A DNA stretch of 64,000 nucleotides, from assembly GCF_042140125.1 (NCBI RefSeq), contig NZ_CP159473.1; one strand, written 5' to 3'. The notes under the pieces are model-generated. The model searched no databases. It saw nothing but the letters and a program-made list of their open reading frames with translations, and was not told the DNA's origin. Positions within the stretch are counted from its first letter, which is position 1, and every line of letters starts with the position of its first letter. Positions 31,965 through 41,332 of this stretch are shown here, one piece after another. Position numbers and translations under genes: made by a program. This stretch comes from Rhodophyticola sp017644125. Lineage in GTDB: Bacteria; Pseudomonadota; Alphaproteobacteria; Rhodobacterales; Rhodobacteraceae.

Positions 31965-34235
31965 ATGAACCGTGTTCCTTCCAAATCAGACATCCTCGCC
32001 TGGATCGCCGATCATCCCGGCCAGACCTCCAAGCGAGACATAGCCAAGGCCTTTCATGTGAAAGGCGCGGCGCGGATCGACCTGAAAAAGATCCTCCGGG
32101 AACTGGAAGAGGACGGGCATCTTGAAAGGCGCCGCAAGACCTATCGCGATCCGGACAAGCTGCCGCCTGTGTCCGTCCTGCAGATGCTGCCGCCGGATGA
32201 TCTGGGCGATCTGTTCGCGCGCCCGCTGGAATGGCATGGCGAAGGGCCGGAGCCGCGCATTCTGTTCGCGCCCCGCGCCACCGACCCCGCGCTTGGCGAG
32301 GGCGACCGGATCCTTGCGCGCCTTCAGGAGGTCTCGGGCGAGGATCACCAGTATATCGCCCGCCTGATCCGGCGGATCGGCACCAACCCGCGCAAGCTGC
32401 TTGGCATCTTCCGCAAATCCGCCGAGGGCGGCCGGATCGTGCCCATCGCCAAGGGCAGCGACAAGGACTGGATCGTAGCCGCCGATGCCACCTACGGCGC
32501 CCGGGATGGCGAACTGGTCGAGGCGGAACAGGCGGGACCGAAAAACCGCCTGGGCCTGCCGCGGGCGCGGATCACCGAGCGGTTGGGCGACCCGGGCGCG
32601 CCGAAGGCCGTCAGCCTGATCGCGATCCACGAACACGGCATTCCCGACGCCTTTCCCGATGCGGTGATCGAGGAGGCCGACCGCGCCGGGCCGGCCGGGC
32701 TTTCCGGCCGAGACGACCTGCGCGACATGCCGCTGATCACCATCGACCCGGCCGACGCGCGCGACCATGACGATGCCTGCTATGCCCATGGCGATGACGA
32801 TCCCAAAAACCCGGGCGGGCATGTGATCTGGGTCGCCATCGCGGATGTGGCCCATTACGTGCGCCCGGGCAGCGCGCTGGACCGCGAGGCGAAGAAGCGC
32901 GGCAATTCCACATATTTCCCCGACCGGGTGGTGCCGATGCTGCCCGACCGGCTGTCGGGCGATCTGTGCTCGCTGCATGAAGGGGTGCCGCGGGCCTGCA
33001 TCGCCGTGCGTATGGTGATCGACGCAGAGGGCGCAAAGCTTTCCCACAGTTTTCACCGCGGGCTCATGCGGTCCGCCGCATCGCTGAATTACGAAGAGGT
33101 TCAGGCGGCAGAGGACGGGCAGCCGAATGACAAATGCCAGCCCCTGCTGGAGCCGGTTATCGCGCCGCTTTATGCCGCCTATGCCGCGCTGAAACGCGCC
33201 CGCGCCCACCGTCAGCCGCTGGAACTTGATCTGCCCGAACGCCGGATCGTGCTGAGCGAGGAGGGCAAGGTCACGTCGGTCGCGTTCAAGGACAGGCTCG
33301 ATGCCCACAAGCTGATCGAGGAGTTCATGGTTCTGGCCAATGTCGCGGCCGCCGAAACCCTGATCTTCAAACGCACCCCGCTGCTGTTCCGCGTTCACGA
33401 GGAACCGGACCGTCAGAAGATGGACGCCCTGCGGGAAACCGCCCAGAGCAGCGGTTTCACACTGGCCAAGGGGCAGGTTCTGCGGACGCAGCATCTGAAT
33501 GCGCTCCTGAATGCCGCGCGCGACAGCGATTTCAGCGAGTTGATCAGCATCTCCACCCTGCGTTCGATGCAGCAGGCCTATTACAATGCGGAGAATTTCG
33601 GCCATTTCGGACTGGCCCTGAAAAACTACGCCCATTTCACCTCGCCCATCCGGCGCTATGCGGATCTGATCGTTCACCGCGCGCTGATCGCGGCCCATGG
33701 CTGGGGCCGCGATGGGTTGAGCCCCGAGGAGATCGAACGGCTGGACGAGACGGCCAAGCACATCTCCGACACCGAACGCCGCTCGATGATGGCGGAGCGC
33801 GACACGAACGACCGCTATCTGGCGGCCTATCTCTCCGACCGGGTCGGCGCGGAGTTCACCGGGCGCATCTCGGGCATTGCGCGCTTCGGCGCCTTCGTGA
33901 AACTGGACGAAACGGGTGCCGATGGTCTGCTGCCGATGCGCGCGCTCGGCCGGGAGTATTTCCACCACGACGCCGAGACGCAGACACTGATGGGGGCCGA
34001 TACCGGGCTGGTCATCGGCATCGGGCAGGAGGTGACGGTGAAACTGGCCGAAGCGGTGCCGGTCACCGGCGGGCTGACAGTGGAACTGGTGTCCATCGAC
34101 GGAGAGATCGTGCGGCACGGGCCCGGCGGGGGCCGCAATTCGGGCCGGCGCGGCAAGGCGCCCCGGCGCAAGGCCGGACAGTCCCGCGCCAAGGCCGCGA
34201 AAGGCAAGAAGAAGGTTCTGCGCAAGCGACGCTGA
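31965..34235 (+). CDS. rnr: Ribonuclease R
   Basis: A 756-residue 3'-5' exoribonuclease of the RNB family that degrades structured RNA. It has an N-terminal winged-helix-like segment (about 1-60), cold-shock-type domains, and the RNB catalytic core containing TIDPADARDHDDAC, where the aspartates bind magnesium. An S1 domain (about 630-710) and a basic tail rich in Lys and Arg follow. The ATG at 31965 (MNRVPSKSDIL) fits family N-termini. An in-frame ATG at 31929 would add 12 residues. It follows dapE on the same strand. Confidence 0.94.
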   Translation: MNRVPSKSDILAWIADHPGQTSKRDIAKAFHVKGAARIDLKKILRELEEDGHLERRRKTYRDPDKLPPVSVLQMLPPDDLGDLFARPLEWHGEGPEPRILFAPRATDPALGEGDRILARLQEVSGEDHQYIARLIRRIGTNPRKLLGIFRKSAEGGRIVPIAKGSDKDWIVAADATYGARDGELVEAEQAGPKNRLGLPRARITERLGDPGAPKAVSLIAIHEHGIPDAFPDAVIEEADRAGPAGLSGRDDLRDMPLITIDPADARDHDDACYAHGDDDPKNPGGHVIWVAIADVAHYVRPGSALDREAKKRGNSTYFPDRVVPMLPDRLSGDLCSLHEGVPRACIAVRMVIDAEGAKLSHSFHRGLMRSAASLNYEEVQAAEDGQPNDKCQPLLEPVIAPLYAAYAALKRARAHRQPLELDLPERRIVLSEEGKVTSVAFKDRLDAHKLIEEFMVLANVAAAETLIFKRTPLLFRVHEEPDRQKMDALRETAQSSGFTLAKGQVLRTQHLNALLNAARDSDFSELISISTLRSMQQAYYNAENFGHFGLALKNYAHFTSPIRRYADLIVHRALIAAHGWGRDGLSPEEIERLDETAKHISDTERRSMMAERDTNDRYLAAYLSDRVGAEFTGRISGIARFGAFVKLDETGADGLLPMRALGREYFHHDAETQTLMGADTGLVIGIGQEVTVKLAEAVPVTGGLTVELVSIDGEIVRHGPGGGRNSGRRGKAPRRKAGQSRAKAAKGKKKVLRKRR

Positions 34236-34347
34236 GCGACGCGTGCCTGATGCGACGACCATGCCGATAGGGTCGCGTTTTCGCATTTTCGGGATTTTTC
34301 GTATCCTGTCCGATCCGGCAACAGCCCGCGCATGGACCGCATTCCGC

Positions 34348-34376
34348 TTCTTAACCGTCCCGGATCGCGCTATACT
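34348..34376 (+). promoter_or_regulatory. Possible sigma70-type promoter of the first lytic transglycosylase
   Basis: TATACT (34371-34376) is a good -10 hexamer, and 17 bases upstream TTCTTA (34348-34353) is a weak -35. The start codon lies 30 bases downstream. The TTAACC in the -35 region is also a CtrA half-site sequence. This is a tentative call. Confidence 0.3.
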
Positions 34377-34406
34377 GAGGGTGAGCAGAGAACCAATAAA
34401 ACAGGT

Positions 34407-35756
34407 ATGGGCATGCGTGGCGTATGGGCCGGGATCGGCATTCTTTTCAGTTTTCTACCAGGTGCGGCGCTGGCGTTTCCGCCGGATACGTCGTTGCGGC
34501 CCGAACCCCGGCCGGTGGCCGCCGTCACGGTGTCCACGCAACAGGGATCGCATGCCGTCCGAACTTCTCTGCGCCCCGTCGCGCGCGGCATATCCCCGCC
34601 GGTTCAGACCGTTGCGCAGATTCAGACTGTCGTGGATGACACCGGTTTTCGTCAATGGATTCAACGGTTCCAGACCCGCGCCCGAGCCGCAGGCATCAGC
34701 CAGAACACCCTTGACCGAGCGTTTCGCAATGTCCGGCTCAACAGCACGGTCATCGACCGGGACCGCAACCAGTCGGAATTTTCCCGGGCATTGTGGGATT
34801 ATCTGGATACCGCCGTTTCACCCACGCGCATCAACAATGGCCGCACCGCGTTCAGCCAGAATCAGCGCCTCCTGCAACAGATCGAGGCGACCTATCGCGT
34901 GGAGGCCGAAGTGGTCACCGCGATCTGGGGGCTGGAAAGCGCATACGGAAATATTCGTGGCGATATCAACATCATAGAGGCAATGGCCACGCTCGCCTAT
35001 GAGGGCCGCAGGCAGGAGTTCTTCGAGGCGCAGCTGCTTGATGCGCTGCGGATCCTGCAAGCGGGCGACGTTCAGCCGGAACAGATGACCGGATCCTGGG
35101 CCGGGGCCATGGGGCACACGCAGTTCATGCCCAACAGCTATCTGGAACATGCGGTCGACATCACCGGCGACGGCCGGCGCGACATCTGGTCGGACAATCC
35201 CGCCGACGCGCTGGCCTCCACCGCCAATTATCTCCGCAGCTTCGGCTGGACCCATGGGCAATCCTGGGGGATGGAGGTGGTTCTGCCCCGCGGGTTCGAC
35301 TACGCGCAATCGGGGGAGCGGATCAAACAGAACGTGAGCCACTGGAATGCGATGGGCGTGCGCCTGCCGGATGGCGGACAACTGCCTGATCACGGCCCCT
35401 CGTCAATCCTCCTGCCGGCCGGAGCGGAGGGCGTGGCGCTGGTGATTTTCAACAACTTCCACGTGATCGAACGGTACAACACCGCGGATGCCTATGTGAT
35501 CGCCGTCGGTCATCTGTCCGACCGGATCGCGGGCGGCACCAGCTTCCGCGCCACATGGCCCCGCACCGACCGAGCGTTGACGCGGGACGAGCGTGAGGAA
35601 CTGCAGCGCCGGTTGACCCGGGCTGGGTTCTCGACCAATGGTATCGACGGGATCGTCGGACCCGAAACCATCGAAGCCGTGCGCCGGTATCAGGCCTCCA
35701 TCGGCGTGGTGCCAGATGGGTATGCCTCTCTCCGGATATTGCAGCGTCTGCGCTAG
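34407..35756 (+). CDS. Lytic murein transglycosylase, MltB-like (SLT_2 plus peptidoglycan-binding)
   Basis: A 449-residue exported transglycosylase. The signal peptide is near 1-23 (ALAFPPD). The SLT_2 domain has the catalytic glutamate Glu177 in IWGLESAYG, then GDINIIEAMATLAYEGRRQEFF, GSWAGAMGHTQFMPNSYL and DGRRDIWSDNPADALASTANYL. A peptidoglycan_binding_1 domain ends the chain (about 390-449, with the GIDGIVGPETIEAVRRYQ pattern). It cuts glycan strands between MurNAc and GlcNAc. A second paralogue lies at 44271. Confidence 0.9.
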   Translation: MGMRGVWAGIGILFSFLPGAALAFPPDTSLRPEPRPVAAVTVSTQQGSHAVRTSLRPVARGISPPVQTVAQIQTVVDDTGFRQWIQRFQTRARAAGISQNTLDRAFRNVRLNSTVIDRDRNQSEFSRALWDYLDTAVSPTRINNGRTAFSQNQRLLQQIEATYRVEAEVVTAIWGLESAYGNIRGDINIIEAMATLAYEGRRQEFFEAQLLDALRILQAGDVQPEQMTGSWAGAMGHTQFMPNSYLEHAVDITGDGRRDIWSDNPADALASTANYLRSFGWTHGQSWGMEVVLPRGFDYAQSGERIKQNVSHWNAMGVRLPDGGQLPDHGPSSILLPAGAEGVALVIFNNFHVIERYNTADAYVIAVGHLSDRIAGGTSFRATWPRTDRALTRDEREELQRRLTRAGFSTNGIDGIVGPETIEAVRRYQASIGVVPDGYASLRILQRLR

Positions 35757-35817
35757 ATACGGGACGGCGGAGGTCCGACCCTCCCGCAGTGCCGCCTGTA
35801 CGCCGGAACAGAAGAGA

Positions 35818-36294
35818 TCAGGGCCGGGCCAAGCTGACCGCGTCACCGATCTGAACGGTTCCGGGCGTGACCACTTCCGCCGTCCAGCCGCCATGCCCGC
35901 GCATCGCAGTGTAGCCGCCGGGGCCAAGCGCCTCTTCCATCCGGGAACAGGGCGCGCAAGGGCCGGTGATGTGCAACCGCGCCGCGCCGAGGGCAAGGAT
36001 GCGCTCGCGCAGGGCCGCCAGATTGATGCGGGATATCATCAGGTTCCGGCGGAGCATTTGCGGGGTGACGGCCTCCAGCCCCGCAAATGCTGCGATTACC
36101 GGCAGATGTTCGGCCTGAACAAGGGTGACCGCGCGCTTTCCGGGTTTCGTGCGATGATCGCCGTCAAGGCCGGTTTCGGAGATCCGGACCCTGTGGACTG
36201 AGATCATTCCGGCCCGGCGCGCAGGGCGCCGCCCGATCCAGTCCAGCCGACCGTCCCGGGCATGGCGGGCTGTGAGGGTGGAAAGCGTCTCCAT
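35818..36294 (-). CDS. MOSC domain-containing protein
   Basis: A 158-residue protein of the MOSC superfamily, sulfur-carrying domains related to the molybdenum cofactor sulfurase C-terminus. The conserved cysteine lies in HITGPCAPCSRME and is preceded by ENLMI-like RRNLMISRINL. Partners are normally molybdoenzymes or cofactor sulfuration, but none is encoded nearby. The ATG at 36294 (METLSTLTARH) is chosen by family length. An upstream in-frame start at 36348 would add 18 residues. It faces the VOC gene. Confidence 0.8.
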   Translation of the reverse strand: METLSTLTARHARDGRLDWIGRRPARRAGMISVHRVRISETGLDGDHRTKPGKRAVTLVQAEHLPVIAAFAGLEAVTPQMLRRNLMISRINLAALRERILALGAARLHITGPCAPCSRMEEALGPGGYTAMRGHGGWTAEVVTPGTVQIGDAVSLARP

Positions 36295-36391
36295 GCACGC
36301 AATCCATGACACGGGCGGGCACATGCGCCAAGACACGCCTTGACGCACCGAAGCGCCCGGACGGATAGTCGAGGCGGAAAGGGGGCCTCAG

Positions 36392-36844
36392 ATGACCCGT
36401 GGGTTCCAGGTGCGCGCGTTGGGAGAGATCGCCATCCGCTGCGACGACATCGCCGCGATGAGCGCGTTTTACGAAGATATCATCGGCTTGACGAGGCTCA
36501 GCGGCAATACCGGGGACGGGATCGTGTTTTTCCGCATTGCCGACGGGTTCGCCGGGCACACGTCGGTGCTGGCCCTGTTCGACAAGAGCGTTTCCGGGCG
36601 GCCGGGCCTGCATCCGACAGGCAAGGACGCACCCGAAACCGGGGCGCGATCATCGCTGCATCATCTTGCCCTGAGCCTGCCCTTTGCCGAGCAGGAGGCG
36701 GTCATCGCCTGGTACGAGGCCAGGGGCCAACGCTACAGGGTTGAGCATTTCGACTGGATCGGCTGGCGCGGCATCTTCACCGAGGACCCCGAAGGCAACA
36801 CGGTGGAACTGGTCGCGAAAGACCCGGGCTGGTCCGCGCCCTAA
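36392..36844 (+). CDS. VOC family (glyoxalase-like) protein
   Basis: A 150-residue vicinal oxygen chelate protein with paired beta-alpha-beta-beta-beta modules. It starts ALGEIAIRCDDIAAMSAFYEDIIGLTRL and ends FTEDPEGNTVELVAKDP, the usual final module with a metal-binding Glu. Substrate is unknown: glyoxalase I, dioxygenases and resistance proteins share the fold. It is alone on the plus strand, and its stop overlaps that of the convergent transaminase. Confidence 0.82.
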   Translation: MTRGFQVRALGEIAIRCDDIAAMSAFYEDIIGLTRLSGNTGDGIVFFRIADGFAGHTSVLALFDKSVSGRPGLHPTGKDAPETGARSSLHHLALSLPFAEQEAVIAWYEARGQRYRVEHFDWIGWRGIFTEDPEGNTVELVAKDPGWSAP

Positions 36845-37695
36845 ACCGCGGCCTTGCGGCTTTCCTCCAGATAGATCTCCCGCAGGCGGGTGGCCACCGC
36901 GCCGGGCTGTCCGGTTCCGATCGGCGCGCCGTCCATCTCCACCACCGGCATCACGAAACTGCTGGCCGAGGTGATGAACGCCTCGTCCGCCGCTTTCGCC
37001 TCGTCGATGGTGAAGGGCCGTTCCTCCACCCTCATCTGCGCTTCGCGCGCGAAGCGGAGTACGGCCGCGCGGGTGATCCCATGGAGGATTTCGGTGCCCA
37101 GCTGTCGGGTGACGATCGTATTGCCCTTCACGATATAGGCATTGTTGGAGGTGCCCTCGGTCACTGCGCCGTCCTCGACCATCCAGGCGTCATCGGCGCC
37201 TGCCGCCTTCGCCATCATCTTGCCCATGGACGGGTAGAGAAGCTGCACCGTCTTGATATCGCGGCGGCCCCATCGCTTATCCTCGATCGAGATCACCTTG
37301 ATGCCGGTGCGCGCCGCCGGGCTGTCGGCAAGGCCGGGCTTGGATTGGGTGAAAAGCACCAGCGTCGGCGTCGCGTCGGTGGGATAGGCAAAATCCCGGT
37401 CCGCCGCCCCCCGGGTGATTTGCAGATAGACCAGCCCGTCGGTGATGTCGTTTTCGGCCACCAGGCGGCGGTGAATCTCCAGCAGGTCATCCATGGAGCA
37501 GGGGGCGGATATCTCAAGCTCGCCAAGCGACCGTTCCAGACGTCTGGCGTGGCCCGCGAAATCGATCAGCTTGCCGTCCAGGACCGAGGTCACCTCGTAA
37601 ACGCCATCGGCAAAGAGAAAGCCCCGGTCGAAGATCGAGATGGTGGCCTTTTCCTCGGGCAGATACTCGCCATTGACGTAGACAGTGCGGGACAT
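36841..37695 (-). CDS. D-amino-acid (D-alanine) transaminase
   Basis: A 284-residue fold-type IV aminotransferase. VYVNGEYLPEEKATISIFDRGFLFADGVYEVT is close to D-amino-acid transaminase N-termini, and Lys148 (RRDIKTVQLL) is the probable PLP lysine. WMVEDGAVTEGTSNNAYIV is the cofactor-binding loop. The enzyme would interconvert D-alanine, D-glutamate and their 2-oxo acids. It ends a run on the minus strand with an esterase, dgcA and dgcN, which supports a D-amino-acid role. The ATG at 37695 (MSRTVYVNGE) sets the start. Confidence 0.87.
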   Translation of the reverse strand: MSRTVYVNGEYLPEEKATISIFDRGFLFADGVYEVTSVLDGKLIDFAGHARRLERSLGELEISAPCSMDDLLEIHRRLVAENDITDGLVYLQITRGAADRDFAYPTDATPTLVLFTQSKPGLADSPAARTGIKVISIEDKRWGRRDIKTVQLLYPSMGKMMAKAAGADDAWMVEDGAVTEGTSNNAYIVKGNTIVTRQLGTEILHGITRAAVLRFAREAQMRVEERPFTIDEAKAADEAFITSASSFVMPVVEMDGAPIGTGQPGAVATRLREIYLEESRKAAV

Positions 37696-37759
37696 GGGGC
37701 ATACCTCTGATTTTTCCGGTCTCAGGTGGGTCTGCGGGCGCGGGTCTGTCAACCCCGTT

Positions 37760-38551
37760 TCAGTGGCCGAGCACCCGTGCAATCCCATGGCGCAACCGCG
37801 TGACGGAAAAATCATGCCCGCCCGGGAAGGTACAGAAATCAAGCACCTGCCCGGCGGCGTTTTCGGATTGCCGGCAGGTCATATCGCCCGGGGCCTCAAT
37901 GGTTTCCGTGTAGGAAAAGCCGCCATGGGCCGCATAATTCGCCAGCGCCGTCGGGACGTCGCCTTGCCGGGCCTCACCAAACGGGCGCCCGCCAAGGGGC
38001 ACGACGCTGTCCTGCGTTCCGTGGATATGAACAAGGTTGGCCGGCGGACTGGTGCAGGTTTCCGGCACCGGCGCCCAGAAGGTCCCGGATATCGGGACGA
38101 ACCCGGCAAACTGCTCCGGCATCCCGCAGGCAAGCGTCCATGTCATCATCCCGCCAGCCGAAAAGCCCGTGGCCACAACACGGTCGCGATCAAGCGGAAT
38201 ACGCGCCGCCACATCATCCAGCACGGCGGCGACATAGGTGTATTCCAGCGCCTCGGTCTGGGCCGGATTTCGGGGGCGATGGGCAAGGTTCCAGTCATCG
38301 CCTGCGGATTTCAGCGCGACGAAGACCATGCCCAGCTCATCGGCCAGACCGCGCAGCGAGCGGTTGCGCATCGCACCCTCGGCGCTGCCACGGTAGCCAT
38401 GGGCAAAGACGACCGCACCGACCGGGTCGGGACTCAAATTCTCGGGGATGTAGAGCCGATAGGTACGCTCCCCGGCCACGCAATCCGTATCCGGCCCGCA
38501 GGCCGCGGCCGGGCTTGCGAAAAGAACCGTCAGAAGGGCGAGCATGCGCAT
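37760..38551 (-). CDS. Exported alpha/beta-hydrolase of the PHB depolymerase/LpqC esterase type
   Basis: A 263-residue protein with a signal peptide (MRMLALLTVLFASPAAAC). The nucleophile motif is GFSAGG, the oxyanion region HGYRGSAEG, and the final His is in GGHDFS, with a candidate Asp in HGTQDSVVP. Family members cleave polyhydroxybutyrate oligomers, feruloyl or other acyl esters. The natural substrate is unknown. It lies between dgcA (76 bases) and the D-amino-acid transaminase (64 bases) on the same strand. Confidence 0.82.
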   Translation of the reverse strand: MRMLALLTVLFASPAAACGPDTDCVAGERTYRLYIPENLSPDPVGAVVFAHGYRGSAEGAMRNRSLRGLADELGMVFVALKSAGDDWNLAHRPRNPAQTEALEYTYVAAVLDDVAARIPLDRDRVVATGFSAGGMMTWTLACGMPEQFAGFVPISGTFWAPVPETCTSPPANLVHIHGTQDSVVPLGGRPFGEARQGDVPTALANYAAHGGFSYTETIEAPGDMTCRQSENAAGQVLDFCTFPGGHDFSVTRLRHGIARVLGH

Positions 38552-38627
38552 GGCGAAACATCCTGTATCCAGTCGGACAGGATGGTGCAGCCTGCGGCGC
38601 GGGATTGCACCGCACAGTCGCGTGACC

Positions 38628-39590
38628 TCAGCCCCAGAGATCCGCCGCGGGCGGCAACACGGTGCTGCCATCGAAGCGCAGGGGTACGTCGCGGTCTTCG
38701 GCCAGAAGGAGCGGACCGTCGAGATCGACCAGATCGACGCCCTGCGCCACCAGCATCGCCGGGGCCATGGCAAGGGAGGAGCCGACCATGCAGCCGACCA
38801 TCACCTTGTAGCCGGCCTCCTGCGCCGCGCCGCGAAGCGCCAGAGCCTCGGTCAGCCCGCCGGTCTTGTCGAGCTTGATGTTGACCATGTCGTATTTTCC
38901 GGCCAGCCCCGGAAGGCTGGCCCGGTCATGGCAGCTTTCATCGGCGCAAACCGGCAGCGGCCGGTCGATTTCGGACAGAAGATCATCCTGCCCCGCGGGC
39001 AGCGGCTGTTCCACCATTTCCACACCCAGACGGATCAGATGCGGGGCCAGATCGGCATAAACCTCCGCCGACCAGCCTTCGTTGGCATCGACGATGATGC
39101 GGGATGCGGGCGCGCCCGCCCGCACGGCTTCCAGCCTTGGCATGTCATCGGGTGTGCCGAGCTTGATTTTCAGAAGCGGGCGGAAGCTGTGCTTCGCCGC
39201 CGCCGCGCGCATGTTGTCCGGCGTGTCGAGCGACAGGGTGAAGGCCGTGACCACCGGCCCGGGCCGCGGCAGCCCGGCCAGTTGCCAGACGGGCGCACCG
39301 GTCTGTTTCGCCTGCCAGTCCCACAGCGCGCAATCCACCGCATTCCGCGCGGCGCCGGCAGGCAACACATCCTGCAGATCCTGGCGGGAGATCCCTTGCG
39401 GCAGCGCCTCGATCTGCGCGGTCACGCTCTCGCGCGTTTCCCCATACCGCCCATAGGGCACGCATTCGCCCTGACCGATGACGCCGTCGCGGATGACCCT
39501 TGCGGTCAGCACATGCGCCTCGCTGCGCGACCCCCGCGCGATGGTGAAAACTTCCGCGAGGCGAAACGTATCCGGCGTGACCGAGATCAT
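38628..39590 (-). CDS. dgcA: DgcA: N-acetyl-D-glutamate racemase (dipeptide-epimerase-like)
   Basis: A 320-residue enolase-superfamily enzyme. Lys141 and Lys143 (LLKIKLG) and Lys239 (NIKLDKTGG) face each other as acid/base residues, and Asp168, Glu194 and Asp217 bind magnesium, as in muconate-lactonizing/AE epimerases. Beside a DgcN homologue the expected role is the second step of D-glutamate use, N-acetyl-D-glutamate to N-acetyl-L-glutamate. The alternative is L-Ala-D/L-Glu epimerase in murein peptide recycling. It overlaps dgcN by 4 bases. Confidence 0.85.
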   Translation of the reverse strand: MISVTPDTFRLAEVFTIARGSRSEAHVLTARVIRDGVIGQGECVPYGRYGETRESVTAQIEALPQGISRQDLQDVLPAGAARNAVDCALWDWQAKQTGAPVWQLAGLPRPGPVVTAFTLSLDTPDNMRAAAAKHSFRPLLKIKLGTPDDMPRLEAVRAGAPASRIIVDANEGWSAEVYADLAPHLIRLGVEMVEQPLPAGQDDLLSEIDRPLPVCADESCHDRASLPGLAGKYDMVNIKLDKTGGLTEALALRGAAQEAGYKVMVGCMVGSSLAMAPAMLVAQGVDLVDLDGPLLLAEDRDVPLRFDGSTVLPPAADLWG

Positions 39591-40588
39591 AGGCCCGACA
39601 ACGCATCTACCAGCCGGCCGGCCCCCTGCCGGAACGGATCGACCGTGGGCAGACCCATCCTTGCCTCGACCTCGGCGAGATGATCGAGCGCCTCATCCTC
39701 GGCCATTGCGGCGGTGTTGATCGAAATCCCGACAACCTCGGCCGCCGGGTTTGCGATGCGCGCCAGCGGCAGGGCGGTATCGCGCAACGCCTCCAACGTC
39801 GGTAGGTCGTAATCGGGCAGCCCGCGCATATGGGTACGGGTCGGCTCATGGCTGAGGATCAGGGCATCGGGTTGGCCCCCGTGGATCAGCGCCATCGTGA
39901 CCCCGGAATAGGAGACATGGAACAGGCTGCCCTGCCCCTCGATATGATCCCAGTGATCGGCGTCATTGTCGGGGGTCAGCCATTCGACAGCCCCGGCCAT
40001 GAAATCCGCCACCACCGCGTCCAGCGGCACGCCGTTGCCGGTGATCAGAATGCCGGTCTGCCCGGTGGCCCGGAAGCTCGATCTGAGACCGCGCGCCTTC
40101 ATCTCCTTGTCCATCGCCAGCGACGTATACATCTTGCCGACCGAGCAATCCGTGCCCACCGCAAGGCAGCGTTTGCCCGTTCGCTTCACCCCATTGGCAA
40201 TCGGATAGGCCACTTCCGGCACGCGGACATCGTGCAGCGCCCGACCCGTCGCCTTGGCCACGGCGGCAAGATCGGGCTCGTCGCGCAGCAGGTTGTGCAG
40301 ACCGGAGGCCAGATCGAACCCCTCCTCCAGCGCCATCACCAGCACCTTCTTCCATGCCGCCGAAATCACACCGCCACGATTGGCCACGCCCACCACCAGC
40401 GTCCGCGCCCCGGCCGACCGGGCCTGGGCCAGGGTCATGTCGGGCAGGCCGATGTCCGCGTTGCACCCCTCCATCCGAAACTGGCCGACGCAATTGCCGG
40501 GCCGCCAGTCGCGGATGCCGCGCGCAACCTTGGCGGCCAGTTGATCGGGCGCGTCGCCAAGGAAAAGCAGATAGGCGGTCTGGATCAT
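39587..40588 (-). CDS. dgcN: DgcN: D-glutamate N-acetyltransferase (DUF1611 family)
   Basis: A 333-residue protein of the DUF1611 family with a P-loop, GTDCSVGK (145-152). In marine bacteria DgcN is reported to acetylate D-glutamate as the first step of the DgcN-DgcA pathway, and here it overlaps dgcA by 4 bases. Other landmarks are HDVRVPEVAYPIANG and SHEPTRTHMRGLPDY. It is the first gene of the D-amino-acid run. The identification rests on the pair, since neither gene alone would prove the activity. Confidence 0.85.
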   Translation of the reverse strand: MIQTAYLLFLGDAPDQLAAKVARGIRDWRPGNCVGQFRMEGCNADIGLPDMTLAQARSAGARTLVVGVANRGGVISAAWKKVLVMALEEGFDLASGLHNLLRDEPDLAAVAKATGRALHDVRVPEVAYPIANGVKRTGKRCLAVGTDCSVGKMYTSLAMDKEMKARGLRSSFRATGQTGILITGNGVPLDAVVADFMAGAVEWLTPDNDADHWDHIEGQGSLFHVSYSGVTMALIHGGQPDALILSHEPTRTHMRGLPDYDLPTLEALRDTALPLARIANPAAEVVGISINTAAMAEDEALDHLAEVEARMGLPTVDPFRQGAGRLVDALSGL

Positions 40589-40777
40589 CTTTCGCGCGCT
40601 CCGCAGGCCATGTCTGTCCTAGCAAGTTTAGGGGCGGTGGACCGGAATTACTTCGCAGCTTTGCCGCCCTGCATGGGCCATGGGCGGAGTTTCTCCGGCC
40701 CGAGGGCGGATTGGCGCAAGAATTGTGCAGATAGAAACCGGTTTGCCCCGATACATCGCGAATCGCCGATTGCCGGG

Positions 40778-41128
40778 CTATCCCCGTGTCAGCAACGCGA
40801 TCGGGCTCGTATCCGGCCGCTCGAAGTCCACCGGCGCGTGATGCACGGCGGGGGTGTTGCGCTTGTATTCATAGCGCATCAGGTCGCCGTCCCGAGCCGA
40901 GGCGACGATCAGCGCCTGATAGAGATGCTGCGGCCCGTCATAGATATCCACCAAGCCCCGCAGATTTGGCGCATTTTCCGCATCCACGGCAAAACCTTCA
41001 TCCGCATAGTCGAGAATCGGATACACGTTTTCGCCCACGTGGACCCTGCGGCGGGCGCGGCGTTTCATGTCGCGTTTGCGGGCCGCATTGAGGCCATCAA
41101 GCACTTCTTTGGGCAAAAAACCGGTCAT
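40778..41128 (-). CDS. Conserved hypothetical protein
   Basis: A 116-residue protein with a strongly basic N-terminus (LNAARKRDMKRRARRRVHV) followed by VYPILDYADEGFAVDAENAPNLRGLVDIYDGPQHLYQALIVAS. This shape, including the RGLVDIYDG segment, recurs in Rhodobacterales genomes as an uncharacterised protein, as far as I recall. No membrane segment is seen. A nucleic-acid or membrane-surface contact through the basic region is possible. It is 190 bases upstream of dgcN on the same strand, which is too far to infer an operon. Confidence 0.65.
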   Translation of the reverse strand: MTGFLPKEVLDGLNAARKRDMKRRARRRVHVGENVYPILDYADEGFAVDAENAPNLRGLVDIYDGPQHLYQALIVASARDGDLMRYEYKRNTPAVHHAPVDFERPDTSPIALLTRG

Positions 41129-41332
41129 GGCAGCACCTTGTCCCAGACATGGTTAGGATGTCGTAACCATGCCTTCCGTCAAGATTTTTCCTGAGCGGCA
41201 CGGGCAAGCGTCACCGCTTGGCCACAGTCGGGCTGTGCATTGCTGCCGATGTATCCCTGCGCCGGTTCCTGTTTCCCCCGACGGCCCCGGGCACTACTTC
41301 TGCCCGGTGAGCAAAGAGCGAGGAGCACGCAT

